The notes below the pieces were generated by a model. That model ran no database searches and was not told the DNA's origin. It saw only the letters and a program-made list of their open reading frames with translations. Shown piece after piece: positions 1-7,145 of a DNA stretch of 10,620 nucleotides. This stretch comes from Nitrospirota bacterium. Lineage in GTDB: Bacteria; Nitrospirota; Thermodesulfovibrionia; UBA6902. The DNA is taken from positions 1 to 10,620 of the forward strand of contig WFVK01000059.1 in NCBI GenBank assembly GCA_015491705.1. The letters run 5' to 3'. The translations under genes and the position numbers were made by a program. Numbering within the stretch: position 1 is the first letter of the stretch; each line of letters starts with the position of its first letter.

Positions 1-716
1 GCGCTGTTTCATATATGCTTGCCTTTTTTGCAGGTGTCCTGTCTTTTCTTTCACCCTGTGTGCTGCCGCTGCTGCCTTCCTATGTCTCGTTTATAACAGG
101 CGTCTCCTTTGAAGACCTTACAGGCAAGGCCGACAGGGGCAGGGTAAGATTTCTTACTATAACGAACTCCCTCGTGTTTATCCTGGGTTTTTCCTCTATA
201 TTCACCCTCCTGGGCGCTTCGTCATCCGCGGCCGGGCAATTTTTCTTCCAGTACCAGGAGATCATAAGGATAACAGGCGGCATACTGATTATAATTTTCG
301 GTTTCTTTGTTGCCGGCGTTCTCAGGATTGATTTTCTCATGAGAGAAAAGAAGTTTCACTTGAATTTCAAGCCCGCAGGCTATATCGGGACATTCGCCGT
401 GGGCATGACATTCGCCGTGGGATGGACCCCCTGCATAGGCCCGATACTCGGCTCCATACTCATGTATGCCAGCTCAACGGCCTCTGTAAGCTACGGCGCC
501 AAGCTTCTTGTGGTTTATTCTCTGGGCCTCGGGATACCGTTTATGCTCTCCTCACTTGCGCTCAATACGTTCCTGAGCCACTCGAGGAGGCTCCAGAGGC
601 ACATGAGACTGATAATGGTCATAAGCGGCATACTTCTTGTAATATTCGGCATTATGCTGCTTACAAACATGATAACGGTGCTGGTGGGACTGTTTCCCAA
701 CTTTACCATTTTATAG
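1..716 (+). CDS. ccdA: CcdA-type thiol-disulfide transmembrane transporter (5' end probably outside the window)
   Basis: A polytopic inner-membrane protein of the CcdA / DsbD transmembrane-domain family. It moves reducing equivalents from cytoplasmic thioredoxin to extracytoplasmic thioredoxin-like proteins such as CcmG. Numbering from the ATG at 15, there are about six hydrophobic segments (near 1-29, 50-70, 84-104, 122-155, 162-185, 198-222). The two family cysteines are Cys15 in FLSPCVLPLLPSY and Cys140 in GWTPCIGPILGS, each beside prolines as in known CcdA. The ATG at 15 has no ribosome site in the 14 bases before it. The frame stays open to base 1 (reading AVSY before the Met), and the first helix would be short, so the true start is probably just left of the window. 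Its place directly before ccmH and ccmG fits electron supply to cytochrome c maturation. Family assignment is firm; the start is not. Confidence 0.93.
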   Translation, partial: AVSYMLAFFAGVLSFLSPCVLPLLPSYVSFITGVSFEDLTGKADRGRVRFLTITNSLVFILGFSSIFTLLGASSSAAGQFFFQYQEIIRITGGILIIIFGFFVAGVLRIDFLMREKKFHLNFKPAGYIGTFAVGMTFAVGWTPCIGPILGSILMYASSTASVSYGAKLLVVYSLGLGIPFMLSSLALNTFLSHSRRLQRHMRLIMVISGILLVIFGIMLLTNMITVLVGLFPNFTIL

Positions 717-734
717 AAGTTGCAATGAGTTGAG

Positions 735-766
735 TTCATACTTTTTTCATATTTGAATATTATAAT
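735..766 (+). promoter_or_regulatory. Possible sigma-70-like promoter in the ccdA-ccmH gap
   Basis: The 81-base gap between ccdA and ccmH is the only sizeable non-coding stretch in the operon. It is AT-rich and holds a perfect TATAAT at 761-766. The best -35-like hexamer is TTCATA at 735-740, four of six matches, but the 20-base spacer is longer than the preferred 17. At the ideal spacing nothing resembles TTGACA. A start near 773 would leave a leader of about 25 bases before ccmH. The call is weak: TATAAT can occur by chance in AT-rich DNA. Confidence 0.3.
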
Positions 767-797
767 GACGGTTGGATTTCCGCCTGCAACACATTAA

Positions 798-1298
798 ATG
801 GATAAAAAAAGGCTTTATGAAAAGTGCATGCCGGGAAAGATATTCTTTCTGATACTCCTGTTATTATTGTCAGGTGTAAGCGTATCTTACGGCAGGGAAA
901 TAACACGGATGGAGCTTGAGGAAGTCACCGACCTCATCATGAGCCCCGGCTGCAACTACATCTATACGCTCACAAACTGCCCCTCCGCCCAGGCGGAACA
1001 GATGCGGGAGCTTATAAAGGACAGGCTCAGGAAGGGAGAGAGCAAGGAAGAGATTCTCTCCTATTTTGAAAAAGTCTACGGAACGAAAATACTGGCCCAG
1101 CCGTCGAAGAAGGGCTTTTATTTTGTTGCATGGTGGTTTCCGTATTTTCTTCTGCTTGACATATTTATAGTGGTGGGGATTTTCCTGTTCCTGTGGCGCA
1201 GGAAAAATTATAAAAAAGAGGAGTCCGATACCGCCGTTGATCAGGATATGGAAACACTCCTCGAGGATGAAGTGCGTAAATTCAAGGAAAGAGAGTAG
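798..1298 (+). CDS. ccmH: CcmH-family cytochrome c maturation protein with a Cys-x8-Cys motif
   Basis: Short CcmH/CcmL-type membrane protein of 166 aa. It is expected to sit in the membrane with its thiol domain outside, and to help reduce apocytochrome cysteines and present them to CcmF. Visible parts are an N-terminal signal or anchor (about 14-31), the helical thiol domain (about 35-105) and a membrane helix (about 108-133) preceded by a WWFPY stretch. An acidic and basic cytoplasmic tail follows. The helical part matches the family (MRELIKDRL, then GESKEEILSYFEKVYG). The usual LRCxxCQ is absent: the only cysteines in this domain are Cys52 (SPGC) and Cys61 (TNCPS). There is no CcmI-like TPR extension of the E. 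coli CcmH kind. No ribosome site precedes the ATG at 798; Met11 (ATG at 828) is an alternative that also lacks one. Confidence 0.82.
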   Translation: MDKKRLYEKCMPGKIFFLILLLLLSGVSVSYGREITRMELEEVTDLIMSPGCNYIYTLTNCPSAQAEQMRELIKDRLRKGESKEEILSYFEKVYGTKILAQPSKKGFYFVAWWFPYFLLLDIFIVVGIFLFLWRRKNYKKEESDTAVDQDMETLLEDEVRKFKERE

Positions 1299-1313
1299 AA
1301 AGCAAGTTTTGCC

Positions 1314-1886
1314 ATGAAACGTTTACTGAAGCTTTTCTTCTGGCTGCCGGTCATCATCCTTATAGCCGCAGTCGTCATAGGTGCATTGAGCGGCCTTGAA
1401 AAGGGCCTGGAAAAACAGCCCCGGCCGTCCATAGGGGAGAAGGCGAGGGATTTTACCTTTCCTGATTTGCAGGGGAATGAAATCTCTCTGTCGGATTTTT
1501 ACGGCAAAAAGGTGGTGTTCATAAATGTCTGGGCCACGTGGTGCCCCTCGTGCAGAAAAGAACTGCCCACACTCCAGAAACTGTATGAGAAGTTCAGGGG
1601 GGATGACTTTGAGGTGCTGGCTGTGAGTATAGACGCAGCGGGCAAAAAGGCCGTTGCGCCTTATATGCAGAAAAACGGCTACACATTCCCCGCACTTCTT
1701 GATACGGCAGGCTCCATTCAACTGCTTTACGGAACCACGGGTGTGCCGGAGTCATTTATTATCGATAAAAAAGGCAGGGTCGCCTTTGTGGAGATCGGCC
1801 CCGGTGACTGGACCGAGCCGAAAAGACAGGAACTGATAAGGGGACTGACGGAAGAGCCTGATACGGATATGGAGGCCGGAACATGA
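1314..1886 (+). CDS. ccmG: Membrane-anchored thioredoxin-like thiol reductase (CcmG/ResA type)
   Basis: Extracytoplasmic thioredoxin-fold protein of 190 aa, anchored by one N-terminal helix (about 7-27). It should take electrons from CcdA and reduce disulfides in apocytochromes or in CcmH before heme attachment. The active site is W76-C77-P78-S79-C80 within NVWATWCPSCRKELP. The cis-proline loop is GVPESFIID with Pro145. Its acidic residue next to the proline resembles the GVPETF of CcmG and ResA. The redoxin domain runs from about 40 to 178, with an acidic tail after it. The gene starts 15 bases after ccmH, with only a weak purine-rich stretch as ribosome site, and its last four bases overlap the ccmE start (ATGA). 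CcmG, ResA and TlpA cannot be told apart by sequence alone; the operon favours a CcmG role. Confidence 0.9.
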   Translation: MKRLLKLFFWLPVIILIAAVVIGALSGLEKGLEKQPRPSIGEKARDFTFPDLQGNEISLSDFYGKKVVFINVWATWCPSCRKELPTLQKLYEKFRGDDFEVLAVSIDAAGKKAVAPYMQKNGYTFPALLDTAGSIQLLYGTTGVPESFIIDKKGRVAFVEIGPGDWTEPKRQELIRGLTEEPDTDMEAGT

Positions 1887-2302
1887 AAGCCAGGCGGAAA
1901 ACAGTCATTTTTGCGGTGATCCTGATATTATCTTCTTTCGTTTATCTCGTATTTCTCGGTATGAAGGAAGGCAGCATGTATTACCTTGAGGTCTCCGAGT
2001 TCTTCAGCAGGCTTGATGAACTCGGCCGGCAGAAGGTCAGGATCAACGGCGCAATAGTCCCGGGCAGTGTCAATTATGACACCGGCAGCATGAAACTCAC
2101 TTTTTATTTAAAGGACAAGGATATGGAGGATTCCCGGCAGTTAAAGGTCGTCTACAGGGGAAGTCCTCCCGACCTCCTGGAGCAGGAAGGCGTCACCCTT
2201 GTGGCCGAGGGCTCTTATAACAGAAAGACGGGTGTTTTTGAAGCCGGACAGCTCCTCGTAAAGTGTCCTTCAAAATATGAAAAGAAAGAGGGCGAAGAAT
2301 GA
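1883..2302 (+). CDS. ccmE: Heme chaperone CcmE, cysteine (CxxxY) variant
   Basis: Periplasmic heme carrier of 139 aa. It receives heme at the CcmABCD complex and delivers it to CcmF. It has an N-terminal membrane anchor (about 7-26) and an OB-fold beta domain (about 33-127) containing VRINGAIVPGSV, the LTFYLKD strand and VVYRGSPPDLLEQEGVTLVAEG, all typical of CcmE. The heme-attachment motif, normally His-x3-Tyr, reads C128-P-S-K-Y132; the TGT codon is at 2264-2266. Cysteine-type CcmE is known from the variant System I of archaea and Desulfovibrio, where cysteine replaces the heme-binding histidine. The tail after the motif is short and acidic (EKKEGEE). A good ribosome site, GGAGG at 1871-1875, lies inside ccmG, and the start overlaps the ccmG stop by four bases. 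Its stop overlaps the ccmF start (ATGA). Confidence 0.95.
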   Translation: MKARRKTVIFAVILILSSFVYLVFLGMKEGSMYYLEVSEFFSRLDELGRQKVRINGAIVPGSVNYDTGSMKLTFYLKDKDMEDSRQLKVVYRGSPPDLLEQEGVTLVAEGSYNRKTGVFEAGQLLVKCPSKYEKKEGEE

Positions 2303-4302
2303 TAGATTTCGGAAAGTACTCCCTGCTCTTTTCCTTTATCCTTTCCATTCTTGTATTGATGGGTCTGTCCGTCGGGATCAAAAAAAGGGACGGAAGGTTT
2401 ATCGACATGGCCTACCGGGGGGTCAAGGGGATATTTTTCTTTCTTACAATAGCCGTGGGCATCCTCGTATATGCATTTATTACAAATGACTTCAGGATTG
2501 AGTACGTAGCGTCATACTCTGAGAAGAGTCTTCCCGTTTTTTATAAAGTAACCGGGCTGTGGGCGGGACAAAAGGGCTCCCTCCTGTTCTGGGCATGGCT
2601 TCTGTCGGTCTTCACATTTATAACCGTCAGGCGTGATGAAAGGAGGGCCAATTCCGTGTTCCTTCCATACGTGCTCGTGTTTTTAAACCTGACGATGATG
2701 TTCTTTCTTGCCCTTGTAAGCTTTGTGACCCCGCCTTTCGAGATGCTGGCACGATTTCCTGCCGACGGCAACGGCCTGAACCCCCTGCTGCAGAACCCGG
2801 GCATGGTCTTTCATCCACCGACACTATATCTCGGGTATGTGGGCTTCACTGTCCCGTTTGCCTTTGCCATGGCCGCCCTTGCAATGGGAGACCTCGGGGA
2901 CTGGTGGATAAAAAAGACAAGGGCATGGACACTGTTTTCATGGGTGTTCCTGACCCTCGGCATCATCTTCGGCGGCTGGTGGGCCTATAAGGAGCTTGGA
3001 TGGGGGGGTGTGTGGGGCTGGGACCCTGTCGAGAATTCTTCGTTTATGCCATGGCTGACTGCAACCGCGTTTCTTCACTCCGTTATAATCCAGGAGAGGC
3101 GGGGAATGCTCAAGATATGGAATCTCTCCCTGATACTGCTGACCTTTGCGTTGAGCATCTTCGGTACCTTTATTACAAGGAGCGGCATTATTTCCTCTGT
3201 CCATGCCTTCGGACAGTCACCTGTGGGGTATGTCTTTCTCGGGTTTCTATTCATAGTCCTTGCCGCCGGCATATATCTCATAAAGACAAGATACGAAAAA
3301 TTAAAGGAGAAAAATCCGAGGATCGAGGCTTTTCTCTGCCGGGAAAGCTCGTTCCTGTACAACAACATAATCCTTGTGGGCATATGTTTTGCGACCTTCT
3401 GGGGAACGATATTCCCGCTGATCTCAGAGGCTGTAAAAGGTGTGAAGATCTCGGTAGGACCGCCTTTTTTCAACACGATCAACTCCCCCCTGTTTCTGCT
3501 CCTGCTGATTTTAATGGCGATATGCCCGCTTCTCGGATGGCGCAAGACCTCTGCAAAGGGGATGCTGAAGAACTTCCTGATCCCCTTTTCCCTGATGGCG
3601 GTATCGCTGCCGCTGCTTTACATGGCGGGCATCAGGGAATTCATGCCGGTATTTTTCTTTTCCTTCTCCGTCTTTGTCATTGCCACGGTGGCAAGGGAGT
3701 TTTACCTCGGCACAAAGGCCGGGGTGAAGAACAGCGGCAGGAACTGGATGTCGTCGTTCATGAATCTGGTGCTGAGGAACAGGCGAAGGTACGGCGGATT
3801 TGTGGTTCATATCGGTATGGTGTTTATAATACTCGGTCTTGCGGGCTACGGGTATTACCAGTATAAAGTGGATTTCAACCTGAAAAAAGGGCAGGAGGTT
3901 ACAGTAAAGCATTACCGCCTTAAATATATAGATCTGGCAAGCTTTGAGAAGTGGAACTATGAAGCCGTAGGCTCTCTGATCGAGGTCTACAGATCAGGAA
4001 AGTTTGCCGGCACCCTGAGGCCTGAGAAGAGATTTTACAAAAAGCAGGAGCCCTCCACTGAAGTCGCTATCTTAAGCAGCCTGGCAGAGGACCTCTACCT
4101 GATCCTCGGGAGCTGGAACAGCGACGGCTCCATTACATTGACCGTTGTCATAAATCCTATAATTTCATGGTTATGGATAGGCACTGGTGTGGTGCTGTTC
4201 GGCACTGTCTGGGCCATATTGCCACGGAGGCGCAGGGAGGAGGAAGTCGATATCCTGGAGAAAGATGTCATTCTTTATCTGAGAGGAACGGGAGCTGAAT
4301 AA
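2299..4302 (+). CDS. ccmF: Cytochrome c heme lyase subunit CcmF
   Basis: Large polytopic membrane protein of 667 aa, close to the 647 aa of E. coli CcmF. It belongs to the heme-handling WWD family and accepts heme from holo-CcmE for attachment to apocytochrome CxxCH motifs. The WWD domain lies near 227-246 (GWGGVWGWDPVEN). The four histidines used by the family are in place: H172 in FHPPTLYLGY and H302 in SSVHAFG (periplasmic ligands), H260 in TAFLHS and H504 in VVHIGM (membrane ligands). A periplasmic beta-rich segment (about 522-618) precedes the last membrane helix (about 621-641) and a short charged tail. A GAGGG ribosome site lies at 2288-2292. The start overlaps ccmE by four bases, and the final A of the stop is the first base of the next gene. 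Nothing is truncated. Confidence 0.97.
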   Translation: MIDFGKYSLLFSFILSILVLMGLSVGIKKRDGRFIDMAYRGVKGIFFFLTIAVGILVYAFITNDFRIEYVASYSEKSLPVFYKVTGLWAGQKGSLLFWAWLLSVFTFITVRRDERRANSVFLPYVLVFLNLTMMFFLALVSFVTPPFEMLARFPADGNGLNPLLQNPGMVFHPPTLYLGYVGFTVPFAFAMAALAMGDLGDWWIKKTRAWTLFSWVFLTLGIIFGGWWAYKELGWGGVWGWDPVENSSFMPWLTATAFLHSVIIQERRGMLKIWNLSLILLTFALSIFGTFITRSGIISSVHAFGQSPVGYVFLGFLFIVLAAGIYLIKTRYEKLKEKNPRIEAFLCRESSFLYNNIILVGICFATFWGTIFPLISEAVKGVKISVGPPFFNTINSPLFLLLLILMAICPLLGWRKTSAKGMLKNFLIPFSLMAVSLPLLYMAGIREFMPVFFFSFSVFVIATVAREFYLGTKAGVKNSGRNWMSSFMNLVLRNRRRYGGFVVHIGMVFIILGLAGYGYYQYKVDFNLKKGQEVTVKHYRLKYIDLASFEKWNYEAVGSLIEVYRSGKFAGTLRPEKRFYKKQEPSTEVAILSSLAEDLYLILGSWNSDGSITLTVVINPIISWLWIGTGVVLFGTVWAILPRRRREEEVDILEKDVILYLRGTGAE

Positions 4303-4664
4303 TGCTTGTGATATTCTTTGTTTTAATGCTGGCCTTTCTTGTCTATATATTAGTACCGCTTGCGCAGGACAGTTACTGGCCTTTTGTAAAGAGGGGGACG
4401 CTTGCCGGGATACAGGGAGACAAAAAAGAAGGGCTCTGGGCCATATCGGACGTGGATTTCGAGTACGAGATGGGAAAGCTGACTAGGGAGGACTACATAT
4501 CCACAAGGGAATTCCTGAAGAGGGAGGCGCTTCATGCGCTTGAGCGGGAAAGGCGCCTTTCGGAGAAAATCGCGCTGAAGCCCAAACAAGAAATTTCAGA
4601 AGACCTGAAAATGGATATCACCAGAGAGGTGTTGAGGATTTGCGGAAAAGAATTGTCTTCATAA
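4302..4664 (+). CDS. Short CcmI-like membrane protein
   Basis: A 120-aa protein with one N-terminal membrane helix (1-20) followed by a charged, probably helical, cytoplasmic region. The stretch at 42-65 (KEGLWAISDVDFEYEMGKLT, then REDY) resembles the helix after the first membrane segment of CcmI, where a leucine-rich LxDLxxDxxxGKLSxxDY pattern is typical. The second membrane segment and the periplasmic TPR domain that let CcmI bind apocytochrome are absent, so this could only supply the CcmF/CcmH-contacting part. It sits directly behind ccmF (TAATG junction, GGGAG at 4290-4294), and its 3' end overlaps the next gene by 25 bases. Membership of the heme-ligation complex is inferred from position and this motif. 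I give no gene symbol because the similarity is partial. Confidence 0.7.
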   Translation: MLVIFFVLMLAFLVYILVPLAQDSYWPFVKRGTLAGIQGDKKEGLWAISDVDFEYEMGKLTREDYISTREFLKREALHALERERRLSEKIALKPKQEISEDLKMDITREVLRICGKELSS

Positions 4665-5767
4665 TATTTTCTGTCATACTGATGGCAGCCGATGCATTTG
4701 CCGTGTCTTTAAACGTAAGCGTAACAAATGCAACCAAGGGCAAAAGCCTGTCGGGGTACCCATTTAAAATACTATCCGTCGAACAGGACAGGTACGGAGG
4801 CTTGCAGGTGTTAAAGTCATATGAATTCCAGACCGGCCCGTCAGGGATATTCAGGGGGAAAGTGGATGTCCTCCCTGGTGAGACGGTTATGGGTGAAGTG
4901 AATTACAGGGGCGTGGCCTATCATTCCCCGCTGATACGGATAACGCAGGGGCAGGAGGATTATAAGCTGAATTTCAGCGTATATGAAATAACCGACGACG
5001 CCCGGAAGGTGGAGATAACCCAGAGAACCATGATGATCACTCCGCATGATGACAAGACGGTCATGGTATACGATACTCTCACCATAAGGAACAACAGCAG
5101 GCTCACGTATGTAGGAAAGTACAACGACAAGTTAAAGATAAACCAGGTGCTTTTCATTCCTCTTCCTGCAGGATATTCACTGATCAATGTATGGGGGCTC
5201 GACCAGCGGGGCATATATACACTGGTCGGGGGTCTGGCGACGCGGAATGAAATCATACCCGGTGAAAGCTCCGTATCCCTCAGCTATTTTGTGAGGAGTG
5301 ACACAGGCGTATTTGACATGTCCATGCATGTCGATGACAACGGCCCGCCGCTGAAGAAGATATCTCTCTTTTTCAAGAACAAGGAAAAGTGGAAGGTAAA
5401 ATCCTCAAGCCTCCTGCACAAGGGAAAGAGAAAATTTGAAGGGGGTGTTTACGGCACCTACCACGTGTGGGAGGCCAGCGGATTAAGGGACATAAAATTC
5501 AGGGTGCTGGCCCCCTCCCACAAGGGCTTTTTCAGTCTGTGGCAGGTTTCCGTGCTTGCCGCCTTTATTGCAGCCGGCACGGGAATGTTTGTTATGAAGA
5601 AGAAGGTCTACAGGTGGAACCTGATGCGGGAGAAAAGGAGACTGGAGGGCATACTCGCAAGACTCGGAAGAGAAGCGGATAAAGAGGATTTAAAGGGATA
5701 CTACATGTCCTTCCGGAAGGTTCTGGAGGACAGGACGAGGGAGATAGGGGAAAGGCTCAGGTCTTGA
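4640..5767 (+). CDS. Unrecognised exported protein: periplasmic beta domains, one membrane helix, cytoplasmic coiled coil
   Basis: I do not recognise this 375-aa protein. It has a clear signal peptide (1-21, cleavage after AFA) and a first beta-rich domain (about 22-115) that looks like an Ig or carboxypeptidase-regulatory-type fold (NVSVTNATKGKSLSGYPFKI). A second beta-rich domain follows (about 122-292), then a single membrane helix (about 299-319). The charged cytoplasmic tail (about 320-375) is likely a coiled coil (LMREKRRLEGILARLG). There is no Cys pair or CxxCH; several histidines are scattered (H95, H136, H230, H260, H275, H294). The start is TTG at 4640 with AGAGGTG at 4624-4630; the first in-frame ATG (4682) would destroy the signal peptide. 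It overlaps both neighbours, so it is co-translated with the ccm genes. A role with the CcmI-like protein in apocytochrome or heme handling is a guess from context. Confidence 0.85.
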   Translation: MRKRIVFIIFSVILMAADAFAVSLNVSVTNATKGKSLSGYPFKILSVEQDRYGGLQVLKSYEFQTGPSGIFRGKVDVLPGETVMGEVNYRGVAYHSPLIRITQGQEDYKLNFSVYEITDDARKVEITQRTMMITPHDDKTVMVYDTLTIRNNSRLTYVGKYNDKLKINQVLFIPLPAGYSLINVWGLDQRGIYTLVGGLATRNEIIPGESSVSLSYFVRSDTGVFDMSMHVDDNGPPLKKISLFFKNKEKWKVKSSSLLHKGKRKFEGGVYGTYHVWEASGLRDIKFRVLAPSHKGFFSLWQVSVLAAFIAAGTGMFVMKKKVYRWNLMREKRRLEGILARLGREADKEDLKGYYMSFRKVLEDRTREIGERLRS

Positions 5768-6465
5768 ATATTATAAAACTGAGGGGGGTCAGGAAGCAGT
5801 ATCACGCCAAGACAGCGCTGAGCGGGATTGATATGTATGTGCGGCGGGGGGAGTGCATTACACTCTTCGGCCCCAACGGCGCGGGCAAGACGACCCTGCT
5901 GAAGATAATATCAGGTATAATGTCCCCCACCGAGGGAAAAGTCCTCTACAATGACAAACCATATTCTGAAAGCGACATAAAAAAAGATGCATTCTATCTG
6001 GGGCACAGGACATCGCTCTATAATGCCCTGACGGTGATGGAGAACATGGACTTTATCCGCAGGCTCTTTTCCCTTGACCACAGGAGAGAAGTAGAGGATA
6101 TTTTAAGGGGACACGGCCTCTGGGAGAGGAGAAACGACCCTGTAAACGAACTTTCACAGGGGATGAAGAGGCGGCTTGCCCTTGCAAAGGGATTCATTAT
6201 GAATCCTGCAATCTTCATCCTTGATGAGCCGTTTACCGGCCTTGACCACCGCTGGAGGTCCGCCATCGTTGCAAAGATAAACGACATAAGAAGGCAGGGC
6301 AAATCCGTGCTTATATCGACCCACCTCGTGGAGGAGGGATACAGACTCGCAGACCGCGTGGCCTTCCTTCACAGGGGCAGGTTCCTGTTCATCAAAGACA
6401 GGGATGAAGTGGACCCAGGGGAGATTTACGGGCTTTTCGATTCCATGGGAGAAGCTGCAAGATGA
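5764..6465 (+). CDS. ccmA: Heme-exporter ABC ATPase CcmA
   Basis: ATP-binding subunit (233 aa) of the CcmABC complex. ATP hydrolysis releases holo-CcmE from CcmC rather than pumping free heme. All ABC motifs are present: Walker A GPNGAGKTT (36-44), signature LSQGMKRR (130-137), Walker B FILDEP (151-156, catalytic E155), D-loop GLDH (159-162) and switch His187 (STH). The length suits CcmA, and the protein has no membrane segment. It starts at TTG (5764), whose bases overlap the TGA of the preceding gene (TTGA). AAAGG at 5751-5755 is the likely ribosome site, and the first residues NIIKLRGVRKQY are the normal N-terminal ABC strand, so no later start is needed. The stop overlaps the ccmB start (ATGA). 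Sequence alone would allow a generic ABC ATPase; ccmB and ccmC behind it settle the call. Confidence 0.95.
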   Translation: MNIIKLRGVRKQYHAKTALSGIDMYVRRGECITLFGPNGAGKTTLLKIISGIMSPTEGKVLYNDKPYSESDIKKDAFYLGHRTSLYNALTVMENMDFIRRLFSLDHRREVEDILRGHGLWERRNDPVNELSQGMKRRLALAKGFIMNPAIFILDEPFTGLDHRWRSAIVAKINDIRRQGKSVLISTHLVEEGYRLADRVAFLHRGRFLFIKDRDEVDPGEIYGLFDSMGEAAR

Positions 6466-7139
6466 AATTCGCGGGAAGCGCAATAGCCATCCTGAAAAAG
6501 GATATACTCCTGGAACTGCGGGGCAAGGAGTCCCTGAGCCTCATGCTTTTCCTCTCTCTGCTTCTGCTTGTCATATTCAATTTCGCCCTTGACACCGGCA
6601 AAGAGAATGTCTCTTCTCTGGCATCAGGGATACTCTGGGTGGTCTTTACATTCTCGGGAATTTTAGGCATGGGCAGGACATCAATGGCGGAAAGGGACGA
6701 AGACGCATACCTGAGCATACTCTTTTCTCCCGCATCAGCGGAGAGCTTCTATATCGGGAAGGTGTTGAGCAACCTTCTCTTTCTTGTAATAATGGAGATA
6801 TTCACTCTGCTGTTCTTTGCGATCCTGTATGATTTCGAAAAAATTATAAGCATGCTGCCGCAACTGCTCCCCGGCCTCCTGCTCGGGACACTCGGGTTTT
6901 CTCTCGTGGGCACGCTCTTTTCCTTTCTTACAACCGCCTCAAGATACGGTGAGGTGCTGCTGCCTTTCCTGTACCTGCCGGTGGTGGTGCCGATCATACT
7001 CGGAGGGGTCTCATCCATGGACATAATATTAAACGGAAAGGCCGGCGGAGCCGGGAAGTGGATACAGATAATGGCTGTTTTCGATGTCCTTTATTTTGCC
7101 GTTTCCCTGCTGCTGTTCAGGTATATAATAGAGGAGTAG
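6462..7139 (+). CDS. ccmB: Heme-exporter permease CcmB
   Basis: Membrane subunit (225 aa) that pairs with CcmA in the holo-CcmE release complex. The N-terminal cytoplasmic stretch ILKKDILLELRGKESLS is typical of CcmB. It is followed by about six hydrophobic segments (near 25-43, 51-70, 100-123, 134-157, 164-182, 201-222). The cytoplasmic loop GMGRTSMAERDEDAYLSILF (70-88) and the segment LPFLYLPVVVPIILGG (167-182) also match the family. The ATG at 6462 overlaps the ccmA stop by four bases, and GGGAGAAG at 6447-6454 serves as ribosome site. Six bases separate its stop from ccmC, so stoichiometric synthesis of the three subunits is likely. Confidence 0.94.
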   Translation: MKFAGSAIAILKKDILLELRGKESLSLMLFLSLLLLVIFNFALDTGKENVSSLASGILWVVFTFSGILGMGRTSMAERDEDAYLSILFSPASAESFYIGKVLSNLLFLVIMEIFTLLFFAILYDFEKIISMLPQLLPGLLLGTLGFSLVGTLFSFLTTASRYGEVLLPFLYLPVVVPIILGGVSSMDIILNGKAGGAGKWIQIMAVFDVLYFAVSLLLFRYIIEE

Positions 7140-7145
7140 AGCAAC

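Noticed and set aside
3000..3866. Long + strand frame (288 codons) inside ccmF
   Set aside because: It overlaps the strongly supported WWD and histidine regions of CcmF in another frame, its protein has irregular, Cys/His/Arg-rich composition, and it has no domain; it is a frame shadow.
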